The notes beneath the pieces are model-generated. The model was not told where the DNA came from, did no database searches, and saw only the letters and a list, made by a program, of their open reading frames with translations. A program made the translations under genes and the position numbers. A DNA stretch of 20,276 bases from Acanthamoeba sp. SK_2022b (lineage: Eukaryota > Discosea > Longamoebia > Acanthamoebidae), in NCBI GenBank assembly GCA_027943245.1, contig JANDJZ010000203.1, positions 1 to 20,276 of the forward strand, written 5' to 3'. Of this stretch, positions 1 through 9,098 are shown one piece after another (the first letter of the stretch is position 1; every line of letters starts with the position of its first letter).

Positions 1-1517
1 TCGCGGGCCCGGCGCCGCCGGGTTCGACCGCCGCCGGTCCCCGGCAGCCGCAGCCCTACCAGCCCTTCTCCATCCCCCCCACCACAGCCCAGAGCGTCCA
101 GCCTGTTCCCTTCTCTCCCTTTGCCCAGCCGCCCACACAGCAACCTCAGTCATACCAGCCACCAGCTACGTCACCACATCAGGCGCCGCTGCCGCTCTCG
201 CACCAACAGCAACCATCGCAGCATCGCTTCCCCGCGGGGTACTTCACACCACAGGCCCTGCCGCACGCCCAGCCGGTGCAGTTTCAGCCGCAGCAGCAGC
301 CGGCGCAAGCGCACTATCCGGCGCAACAGTACTACGCCGTGCCGCAGCAGCTGTCGCCGCAGTACCAGGCCTTCCTGCAGCGGTACCAGAGCCTGCAGCA
401 GAACCAGAGCTTCTCCCAGTTCCCGCAGATCCTACAGAAGACACCGTCGCAGCAGAGCCTCCTGCGGCCCGCCGTGAGCCTCCCGCCCGAGTCGGCCGCC
501 TCGGCCGCGGCCGAGCGAGAGAAGGCGCAGGCGCGATTGCAACAGGAACGCGAGCGAGAGCGCGAAAAGCCCGTTTACTTTGAGGTAACAACACCAAGCG
601 AGCACAGAGCCACAGCATCATAACTAACAATTGCGTGGCGTGCGTGCGTGCGTGCACATGTGTATGGTGTGATGGTGGCATGGCGCAGTACTGCGAGGGT
701 TGGCTGTTCGTCTGCGAGCGGCCGTCGGTACGGTTCCTCAAGTCATGGGCGGTCTTGAAGGAAGCAAGCCTCCACCTTTCCGACACCGCCACTGCCCGGG
801 TAGCCTCCGTCACCCTCCTCCTCGTTGTTGTTGGTGTTTGCGAGCGAGGGCTCACTTTGCTCACGTCGTCTTGTCGGTTTTTCCTCATTCGCTACCCCCG
901 GGCGATCAGGCACGGCTGGTCATTCCGCTGGCGAGCGTGAAGGCTTTTCTCGTGGACGCACAGAAGAACACCGGCAAGAAGTGCGTATCCCCTCCCCGTT
1001 TCGGTGGGAACACCACACATTCACAACAACAACAACAACAACAACAAAAAAAACAAAAAACAAAAAACAAAAAAAAAAAAAAAACAAAAACAAATTACAT
1101 CATCTTTAATGTCTCGCTTCGGTGTCGACGTTTTCGGTGGTGCGCCCAGGCATTCGTTCGGTCTGCAGTGCAAGGACGACAGGATCTACTACTTGGCTAC
1201 GAGGAGCGCCGAGGAGCTGCTGCCGTGGCTGCAGGGCGTGCGGAAGGAGCTGCGGCGGATGGCCGAGACCTCGCCGTCGGCCGTAAAGGAGATCGTGCCC
1301 ACGGCCGAGCCCACCAACACGACGCCCGATACCAAGAAGGCCAAGGAGCGCAGCAAGCGCGACGAGAGCAAGCCGAGGGAGAAGAAAAAGTTCACGCCCG
1401 AGAAGTCCAAGGAGGGCAAGACCAAGGACCGCAACGGCACCTTCTCCGGCCTCTTTGCCAAACTCAGCTCCATCGCGGCGGGCTCGGGTGACGACAAGGT
1501 AACCTTGCAACCCGCCC

Positions 1518-1581
<64 letters not shown>

Positions 1582-3839
1582 CGGCGTCTGACGGCGGTTG
1601 GGGCGTGCCAGGCGTATAAGGCGCTGGACGAGGAGTTCCTGAAGCAGATGAAGGAGAGCGGTGGCGAAGAGGACAAGGCGCCAACGCAGCAGCAGCTCGA
1701 CTCGCAGAAGGTCCATATATTCAGTCACATGAACAAGGTCTTCAGGTACGGATGGCCCGCCGGCCCGCCGCGTTACCTGTGTGACCCTAATGGTCCCGGG
1801 CGTCGGGCTCACCCCTCCTCCCGTGACGTGCACGCGGTGTGATACGCAAGCCTCTATGCGCATCCGTTGGGCAAGCTCGTGATCGACTTCACGGACGAGT
1901 TCGTGCGACACAAGGACCGCATCCTGTCGGCTAGGCCATCGACCGCCCTGGCCAAGATCACGCAGGAGATCCAGACATTCCTCGGTACTCGGCCGCTTCT
2001 TCCGTTTGGTCACCAAGCCGCTTCGGCAGCTCGCTCATTAGCCCACCCCCCGCCATTTCATACGCGCCAGACCGGCTGCTTGTGACGGTGGAGCACTACT
2101 ACGGCGGAGAGATGGCGCACGTGGAGCAGTTTGGGCACACCGCGCGCCTGGCCGCGGAGCACTGCGTCTTCTCGTTGCTCTACGACATCGTCTACCCCGT
2201 GTACACCAAGAGGGTACCCCCTCCCTATGCGTGCGTGCGTGCGTGTGGACCGGACGCTAATGCGGTAGGTCCACTCGACAATCGCAGTACATTGCCGAGG
2301 ATCGCAAATTCACGCAGAAGATGGCCGAGTTCGCCGACATCACCACGCCCGATCTGATCGACAACCCCAAGTTTTGGCTACTCGATGACAAGAAGAGTAA
2401 ACCGCACCCGCACGCACCATGACTCGTGCAAACACTGGCGCCCACTCGCGCTCTCCTGACTTTGATCTACGACCACCGTCCTTTCTCCGTTGTTGCAGGC
2501 GAAGAGACTCGATCGGGAAGTGAGCCCTACCAAAAGGCGATCAACATGATGGCCGCCATCACCGAGCTGGCCACGCCCGTTGGTACGCGCCCTAATGCAT
2601 CACTCTGGCGAGTCGACGTTCGCCAACAAAGCTTTGGGGGGGGGGTGAACAATACTACCGCGAGCAGCGAAGCTCAACTGTTTGGTCGACACCAGTCGCA
2701 TCATCTGCGGCTGCGTGAACGAGTACTGGAGCAAGCGCGATCCTACTGGATCGGAAATCGCCGTGTACGTCTCTTGTCCGCTCTCTCGCTCGCTCGCTCC
2801 CCCTCTTTGAACTAACCTTGGGAGTGGATCGATCCACTGCTAGCTCCTGCGACGACCTCTTGCCGATCCTCCTGTACGTGGTCATCAAGAGCAAGCTCGC
2901 GACCATCCACACCGAGAGCATGTACATGCAGGACTTCATCGGTACGGCCGTACTTCGCCTCTCCGTCCACCGCACACACGCACGCGCAGCCCTGTGACTT
3001 TGACGCGGTCTATAGGTGAGCGGGAGCAGATGCAGATCGAGGGCTATTCGTTGGCCACCTTCCAGGCGGCCTCTGCTGCGCTGCTGTGCCTGGAGCGGGA
3101 TTCGCTGCGCAAGGAGGCCAGATCGGACGAGGCCGCGACGCCCGCATCGGCGGTGGCCCCTGGTGGCGGCAGCTCGAACTCGAGCCCACCGTCGGTCCCG
3201 TCGGTCCCCTCCACGCCGGCCTCGCCCCCGCAGTCCTCCTCGGCGGCGCAAGCGCACGCCGGTGGTGTCGCGTCAGAGATGTCATCGACTGCCGCCGGGA
3301 ACGGCGCGCAGTCGCGCGCCCACCGCGCGAGGCGAGCATCGTGGATCAGCTCGGTGCTGGCCCAGCAGGCCGCCGTTCCGTTGCAACCCGTTGTGGGCCA
3401 CCGAGCCGAAATGGGCGAAGAGGAGGAAGAGGAGGGCGATGACGATTGGACGTTCTTCAAGGGTACCGCCGCAGGCTCGACGCCTCCCGTAGCGCCCAGC
3501 GCGCTGCTACGCCGACCGAGCAGTGCCGAGGAGGAAGACTTCATCGACTCCTTCCGACCACCACCGCCCTCGCAGGTCACTGGCAGCACCAGGTCGGCTA
3601 AGAATCTGCTCATTGATTGGGGAGACAGCGATGGCAATGCGGGGCAGGCCAACAGCGCTGGCGACTCACTGACGACGGAGGAGAAGAGCGCAACGCGCGA
3701 TAGAGAGGGAGCGGAGGAGCTCGGGAGTGACGATCCGACGACGAGCGACGGAGAGGAGGCAAACCAGAGCCATCTGACGAAGGCGGAGATTGAGGAAGCC
3801 TTGCCCACAAACACGAGCACACCCGTGAGCGTGCCGTGA
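1..3839 (+). CDS. PH and VPS9 domain protein, probable Rab5-family guanine nucleotide exchange factor (5' partial)
   Basis: Twelve exons join in phase: 3-584 (open at the window edge), 689-799, 910-980, 1150-1498, 1612-1745, 1851-1984, 2071-2213, 2288-2396, 2499-2582, 2668-2764, 2844-2941 and 3016-3839, giving 911 residues before TGA. Residues 1-194 are Q/P-rich and end in a charged E/R helix. A PH domain covers about 196-292, starting YCEGWLFVCERP and ending at the Trp of LLPWLQGVRKEL; it is split over exons 2-4. A Lys/Glu-rich linker follows, then a helical region and a VPS9 domain at about 510-665. VPS9 marks are CDDLLPILLYVV at 607-618, with the Asp expected of the catalytic loop, and IEGYSLATFQAA at 645-656. 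The tail is Ser/Glu-rich and acidic. VPS9 domains load GTP on Rab5-class GTPases at early endosomes, and the PH domain would add phosphoinositide binding. The substrate Rab is inferred from the family. At the usual Tyr-x-x-Thr pair I read Tyr648 then Ala651-Thr652. The start codon lies outside the window. Confidence 0.93.
1023..1095 (+). repeat. CAA/A-rich simple repeat in an intron
   Basis: About eight CAA units run into A-tracts broken by single C bases. The run lies inside intron 981-1149 of the PH-VPS9 gene, the longest intron of that gene (169 nt). Apparent reading frames across it are poly-Gln or poly-Lys artefacts, because removing the intron restores the PH-domain segment GKKHSFGLQCKDD. 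Confidence 0.9.
1520..1580 (+). repeat. (GT)n microsatellite, about 30 units, in an intron
   Basis: Uninterrupted GT dinucleotides occupy roughly half of intron 1499-1611 of the PH-VPS9 gene. Cys-Val and Thr-His open frames over it on both strands are artefacts. Confidence 0.97.
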
Positions 3840-4223
3840 GTGGTTCCTTTGAAAAGAATTCGTCGGTTGATGGTTGGCCACTTTAAGGCCCCGTCCAGTT
3901 TACGTCATAAGCAGACTCCAGTTTGAAATTTCAAAGATACCGGGGTCGGATTCATGAGATGCCAGAAAACTCGGGGTGGGATTGGTTGGGGGATAAAGAA
4001 GAACGCCAACAGGATCGTGCCGCGCTGCCAGCCCGTTTCTCAACGGTATCGATTTGCTCAAATCCAAATAATTTTTGAAACACTGTTTCCGTGCAGCCAA
4101 TCAAAAAAACCGTAGGACGGGCCTTAATGGGTGAGGATCCCTTGCATACCTCCTCACAAGGAATGCATTCCTCGCGTACTTCTTTTCGTTCTTGCTGAAA
4201 TGTACACCCTCTTGTGGCCCACA
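3840..4223. other. Convergent intergenic region
   Basis: This holds the 3' flanks of the PH-VPS9 gene (plus) and the Kelch-like gene (minus). I see no gene, RNA gene or repeat here, and no clear AATAAA signal on either strand. Confidence 0.6.
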
Positions 4224-5754
4224 TCAAACAAAGATAGAGGAGATCAGGGACAGAAGAGAGAATGGTGACACCAGCGAGGCCGCGCCCGTCACGGTGCCAG
4301 AGCCATCATGACTACCGGGGGCGGTGGCCATGATGACGTCGAGCTTGTCCGTGCCCACGGAGGAGTATTTGCCGGGCACGTCGCCCGGAGTGATGAAGAC
4401 GGCGTTGTTAGCGGAGGCGAGCGCCTCGCCGTGCGCCGAGTTTCTAGCACCGCCGTTCAGGGTCGTGTTATACCAGGTGTTGGACTTGACGTGGTAGATA
4501 TCTATCAAGTTGGACGGCGTGCGGGCTGAAACTCCTTGAAATCCTTGGTAGGTTGTGGCCGCCTGGGTGGAGCCAACAGCGAAGAAGATGAAGTCCTCAG
4601 TTGCCACTGCGGTCATGTAGCCTACAGTTGTTCGCAGCCGTGTGAGTAGTGATGGCTGGGCTTGAAGCATATGAGAGAGGTGCATGTACCTCGGGGACCG
4701 CTTGGAAGTGCGGTCGTGGTGCGTTTTCCGGTGACCACGTCGAAGATATCTACTTGGTCGGTGAAGATGGCCAATCCCTTGTCCTTGTTGACGCCCGAGA
4801 TGCCGCCAGCGATGACGACCTTGCCCTGGGCATACGCTCCTGCCGCATAAACGCGGCCGACAGAAAGGCCAAATGAAGCGGCCTTGGCCTGTGGCCAGTT
4901 CACCACCGTTAGGAAGAGTCCGCCAGTAGAGTAGCACAAAGAGATGCCGAACCTGGATGTTACCGTTCTTGCCCACTGAGACGACGTCGATTGTGGTGAG
5001 GAATGTATCACCATCCATTCCGCCAACGAACCAGGCCGAGTCAGGCAATGTGATTCCAACCAAACCAGCCCTTGCTTGGCTCAACGTGAAGGATTGCGTG
5101 ATGCTGTCGTTGGCCCTGATGGCCACGCCGACTGCGACCAGGGTGAAAGAAGTCTTAGTCGGCCATGAACATAGAGATTTCAGAAGGATGGTGGTACCAT
5201 CGCTGACCGTGTACTTCTGGCCACCAGCGAAAGCTGCCCACGTGGCGCCAACCGCAGCGCCAGCGGTATCGAAGGGACCGTCGGGCCAGTTGAAGTTTGT
5301 CTTAATGTCAATGTCCTCCCCAGCGGTCCAAATGCTGCAGTTGTCCCTGCTAATCGTGTACTGCGTCACCACTCTAGCCTTCTCGGGCAGAGCAAAGACC
5401 CTGTTTTGCGCACGTGTGAGTGCCCCCTCCTGTAAGGTGCGTTGTGTAAGAGTGAGTCACGCACTTGTAACCGTTTCCAGGTGCAATGGTCAAGTCTTGC
5501 GCCGCATACTGGAAGCCAGCGCCGACAATTGGGGAAGTGGTAAAGGTGCCAGCATCGACGTCAATGTGGAGCAGGCGAGAGTTGTTGGGGGCAGCAAGCA
5601 ACGCTGGCACGTTGCCGCACACGATTGCAGAACTGTAACTCGCAGCGGAGCCGACCTTCAGAGCGAAGTTGTGAGCGGAGATCTCCCCGGAGGCCAGAGA
5701 GCAGGCGGTGGCTAGCAAGAAGGTAAGGGTGGCGAGTATGGCTAAGCACTTCAT
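4224..5754 (-). CDS. Secreted, probably GPI-anchored Kelch-like beta-propeller protein
   Basis: Four exons on the minus strand, 5465-5754, 4953-5400, 4690-4888 and 4224-4621, join in phase to 444 residues. The start MKCLAILATLTFLLATA is a classic signal peptide. The middle and C-terminal parts hold Kelch-type blades: WFVGGMDGDTFLTTIDVVS, GRVYAAGAYAQGKVVIAGG, VDIFDVVTGKRTTTALP and NLIDIYHVKSNTWYNTT. Each has the pattern of a beta strand, a double Gly or equivalent, a Val/Ile-Asp-(Ile/Val)-(Phe/Tyr) strand and a Trp or Leu-Pro turn. The C terminus is a short small-residue stretch (GSGTVTGAAS) followed by a hydrophobic tail ending SLLSLISSIFV, as in GPI-attachment signals. No catalytic residues are evident, so a surface adhesion or binding role is only a guess. 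Introns are 64, 64 and 68 nt. The second (4889-4952) has the donor GTTCGG and a CTAAC branch-like site; without it the frame appears broken. A galactose-oxidase-like fold is the main alternative. Confidence 0.88.
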
Positions 5755-6049
5755 GGTCGAGTGTTTGCTGCGTGATCGTTGTTGCAGGTGCTGCAAAGTT
5801 ACTGTGCTAACCAGGTTCAAGCATTGCCAAGTCACCTGTGCAACTACTGCAGTCGAGCAACGTGGTGCACCAACGGGACGATTCAAAAAGCCGGCCAATC
5901 AGGCACAATGGCCAAGGTGCTTCTCCACCAAACCGCTGAGAGAAACATCTCCATCCGCCACTACCGCACTTACCTTTCCAACTCGCTCCTGACATTGTGT
6001 GTTGTGTGAGGTCTTAGTGCGCAGGTAACCCTGTGTGCGTGCATGTGTG

Positions 6050-6050
<1 letters not shown>
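5755..6050. other. 5' flank of the Kelch-like gene
   Basis: GC content resembles the flanking genes. This should contain the minus-strand promoter and leader of the Kelch-like gene. I see no clear TATA box and no convincing coding region; open frames here lack domain signals. Confidence 0.45.
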
Positions 6051-6102
<52 letters not shown>

Positions 6103-6108
6103 GTGTGT
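6051..6108 (+). repeat. (GT)n microsatellite, one interruption
   Basis: GT dinucleotides broken by one GC near 6097. It lies close to where the composition shifts from the GC-rich left genes to the AT-richer island. Confidence 0.95.
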
Positions 6109-6258
6109 ACACTGGCTTCAGTGTCCAAGGGGTGGTGCTGGATGGAATCGCACCTGCAGCAGTCACTCCTGCCCATAAGTGGGGTCGGCCAAGGAAGACA
6201 ATGGAAATTTCAGCTTCTCCATCAAAGGAGCCTCGCCAAGGCAGTGTCACCTCTGCCT
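6109..6258 (+). other. Coding-like fragment with an AT-hook motif
   Basis: The frame through 6174-6197 reads HKWGRPRK, matching the GRP core of an AT-hook (minor-groove DNA binding) flanked by Lys/Arg. The frame is open from about 6033 but meets TGA within the CCA repeat at 6282-6284. The gene candidate starting at 6474 is in the same frame, so this could be its interrupted 5' part, or an upstream exon if the repeat is intronic. With so short a motif, chance is a real alternative. Confidence 0.3.
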
Positions 6259-6413
6259 CCACCACCACCACCACCACCACCTGACCACCACCACCACCAC
6301 CTGACCACCACCACCACCACCTGACCACCACCACCACCACCACCTGACCACCACCACCACCACCACCACCACCACCACCTGACCACCACCACCACCACCA
6401 CCACCACCACCAC
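6259..6413 (+). repeat. CCA/CTGA minisatellite
   Basis: The unit is CTGA followed by (CCA)n. CTGA markers start at 6281, 6301, 6321, 6344 and 6379, so units are 20, 20, 23 and 35 bases long and differ only in CCA copy number. The array shifts frame with each 20-base unit and puts TGA in the plus-strand frames; poly-Trp/Val/Gly frames on the other strand are artefacts. Confidence 0.93.
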
Positions 6414-6473
6414 GCAACCACTACCACTGCAGCACACGCAACACCTTCCTTCACTTCTCTCTGCCTTTGCTTC

Positions 6474-7149
6474 ATGATTGCTGCCACCCACGCTCACAAC
6501 TGCACCAGCAATGCCCAGACCGCAGAGACCGCCCACACTCCAGTTGCTGCCATCTCCAGCTCCACCACAGTCATTGCTCCACTGCACCATCTCCTCATCA
6601 ACCCTCTCCTGCCTCCAGCAGCAACAACTGCATACATGGCTGCAGTCCCCACCATCTCCTCCTCCACCACCACCGCACACTCACCTTGGCCCCTACCCCC
6701 ATACTTCACCACACCCTCTCCTTCATTTCCACCATCACCATCACCATCGCCATTGCCATTGCCATTGCCATTGTCATCATCATCATCAGTGTTGTCATCA
6801 CCATCACCATCATCTTCCTTGCCATCAGCCACTCCAACACAGCCATGCACCAGCCATGATATCCACAAGCAAGTGTTCAGACAGGTACGCACATGCTCTA
6901 TTCTATGCTTCCATCTGCTAACCACATGTGTTGCCACCAGTCCATAGATTGGCCTCATCTTCAGTGCCTGCACTGTGGGCAGAGCTATACCAAGGCAGGC
7001 TTGCTAACCACATCTCCACCATGCACACGTCCTAGTGGTATGTGCCTTCTGCACCTTTTGTTTGTGTGGCCATGGTGTTGCTGACATTGTGTATGCATGT
7101 GTGTGCATGCATGTGTGTGCACACAGCAAGAGCAGGCCACAACAAATAA
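6474..7149 (+). CDS. Small Ser/Thr/Pro-rich protein with a Cys motif (candidate gene, function unknown)
   Basis: Exons 6474-6884, 6941-7037 and 7127-7149 join in phase to 176 residues ending in TAA. The TAA overlaps an AATAAA polyadenylation signal at 7145-7150. The first intron (56 nt) has donor GTACGC and a CTAAC branch-like site at 6918-6922, 18 bases before its AG; the second has donor GTATGT. Residues 1-137 are Ser/Thr/Pro/Ala-rich low complexity. After the first splice comes LQCLHCGQSYTKAGLLTT followed by SPPC: Cys-x2-Cys, then another Cys after 15 residues, resembling a decayed zinc finger without the usual histidines. The coherent phases and polyadenylation signal support a transcript, but codon content is dominated by simple sequence (runs of CCAT and CATCAT), so this may be a pseudogene. 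No family was recognised. Confidence 0.35.
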
Positions 7150-7150
7150 A

Positions 7151-9018
7151 AAGTGCTAATACACAAAAAAGTAAATTGTCATGTGTGGGCACTTGGCATC
7201 CAAAAACCTGGATGGGTTACTACACAACAATATCACACCTGAACAGGAAATGGACCTATACTTTGCCCCACGTTTGACAAGTTCACACTGCCCAACCACC
7301 TCGCCCTCCAGATCCTCAACACTCTCACTCTTAGGAAGAAGCTCACCCTCTCCAACTTCGTAATGTCCCTCAATGTCCCAGCTGACCCACAAGGTGGACA
7401 AGCCTTCCTCATCAAACCAAACATCCCCAAAGAAACCTACACCCAACTCCAAAAAACCTGCACAGCCACAGAAAACTTCCCTAAAATTGCATAACCATCT
7501 CCAACGTACCCACAGAAAACACCATTGACCACACTGGAAACTGAGTTTCACTGAGTTGATATGCAACCATTCTTACCAGCAGCCACCACCATTGTGCCAT
7601 GCATGCCAGGCATGATTCTGTGTTCTGCACTGCTGGTAGTTGGTCTAGTTTGAAGTGGAGCCTGAGTGCAGTGGTCTCTTGCTTGGTTACCTCCAGTGGT
7701 CCCTCTCCAATCTCACTGTCACCATTTTACACTTCTTTTAGTCTGGTGAGAGATCTCTCAAAGAGGCTCTCCTTGATGTGTAGGCGAGTAGTTTGGCCTG
7801 AGTTGTTGCTTCCTTGATGTTGCTCCTGTCAATCTTGTAGATGAGGATGTAGTGGGAAGGGTTATGTGGATGGTTGTTGGCAGATGTGTGTGGTTGTAGT
7901 CCAGCATGCTCTCTAAGCCAAAGCAAGCCAGCCCTCAGCCTGCCCTTCCATCAGTCTTAACAGAAAACCCCGCCTTACCCAATCCCACAGCAAAAATGGC
8001 TCTGTTTACCCTCTCCACAACAGACAAACAGAAAGATATGACACTAACAACTCACCCACACACCTGACCTAGTAAACATTGTGGTCCGAGTCCTCAAACA
8101 GGCAGGTCTCACGCTCTTCTTTGTTGAACAGATCCTCCTCTATCTTGGTGCTTGTAGGAAGAAGAGGAGGATATGGAAGTTGAATGGTGCTTTTGGGACT
8201 TGCTTCCCCTAGCACCCTTGTCCCTAAAAGGGGAAGGAGTCCTCTCCCTTCTTGCTGCTGTGCTTCTCCCTTCTTGCTGCTGTTCTTCTGGTGCTTCTTC
8301 TGCTTTTCAGAGTTCCATGAAGTGGATGGTAGTTGAGTACGCTCTGCTTTTCAGGGAAGATGGAGTAGTACAGGCCTGCAGAAGGTACTTGTAGAAGTGG
8401 TAACCTGCTCCCTCACATAGATTAGTAAATGAGAATATAAGTGGTACTTGGTTGAATGCCTTGAGGAACAAGAGGTGTCCATGAGGGGCTCCACTTCTTG
8501 ATGGCACTGTTTTTCTCATAGGCCTGCAGTTTGGGGGTTCTTGACTAAGGTCACAGTTGGTGTTGAAAGTGAACTTGTTTGCTTGACTGATGATGATGGA
8601 GAGTGCTGGAGGGAACACTATGTGTAGTGATGGAAAATTAGAACATTGGTTGTTTATGGGAAGGTGATGGAGACATAGGTGCAGACATAAAAGAAAACAA
8701 CATGAAGGTGACAATATCATTGTGTATGTGTATGTGAAGACAACATACCATTATGTTGAACTCCTCCTTCTGTCTTGGAGCGCACATTTGGTAAAGTGTG
8801 TGACCATTTGTAGAAGTTGCCACTGGCTGTGCGCATGTGTGAGCAGTGAAATCAGCCCACCCATCTCCATGGGATTTGTTGTGAGCACCATGCTGTAGGT
8901 GTCTGCACACCAGCATTGAAACTTATTTCCTTAGGCTCATCAGGCTTTATAGAGGGAGCCATCAGCATACAACAAACTCTGGATTGGCTTGAAGAGGGGG
9001 TTGTCCACAAAAAAGAGG
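7151..9018. other. AT-richer stretch with possible coding fragments, no complete gene
   Basis: Two pieces look more coding-like than background. On plus, 7243-7494 is open in one frame ending TAA and includes DKFTLPNHLALQILNTLTL and LSNFVMSLNVPADPQGGQAF; no good start codon or partner exon was found. On minus, 8307-8720 and 8749-8916 read as possible neighbouring exons (SGAPHGHLLFLKAFNQVPL and GDGWADFTAHTCAQPVATS). A GTATGT donor follows the second, but the splice phases I tried do not join cleanly. Neither was recognised. They could be remnants of genes or mobile DNA. Confidence 0.35.
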
Positions 9019-9019
9019 G

Positions 9020-9028
9020 TATATAAAG
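9020..9028 (+). promoter_or_regulatory. TATA box of the SAP-like gene
   Basis: TATATAAAG lies 71 bases before the ATG at 9099. That spacing allows a start site about 30 bases downstream and a short leader. It is the clearest RNA polymerase II core promoter in the window. Confidence 0.55.
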
Positions 9029-9098
9029 AACAGAGGGTAGTTTTTCATTTCTTTGTACCACCCCAGTACTGGCAACATCAACCTCATCAGCAAGGGCA

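Noticed and set aside
585..909. A single 325-nt intron in the PH-VPS9 gene
   Set aside because: An in-phase exon at 689-799 encodes the missing first half of the PH domain, so there are two normal introns.
2655..3820. Long antisense frames over the last PH-VPS9 exon
   Set aside because: They are GC-rich shadows of the plus-strand coding exon with no domain content.
4889..4952. Apparent frameshift in the Kelch-like gene
   Set aside because: A 64-nt intron with GT-AG ends and a CTAAC site restores the frame and gives a normal Kelch blade, NGNIQ joined to AKAASFGLSVGR.
6222..6680. Minus-strand frames rich in Val/Trp/Gly
   Set aside because: They are translations of the CCA minisatellite and CAC-rich sequence, with no real protein features.
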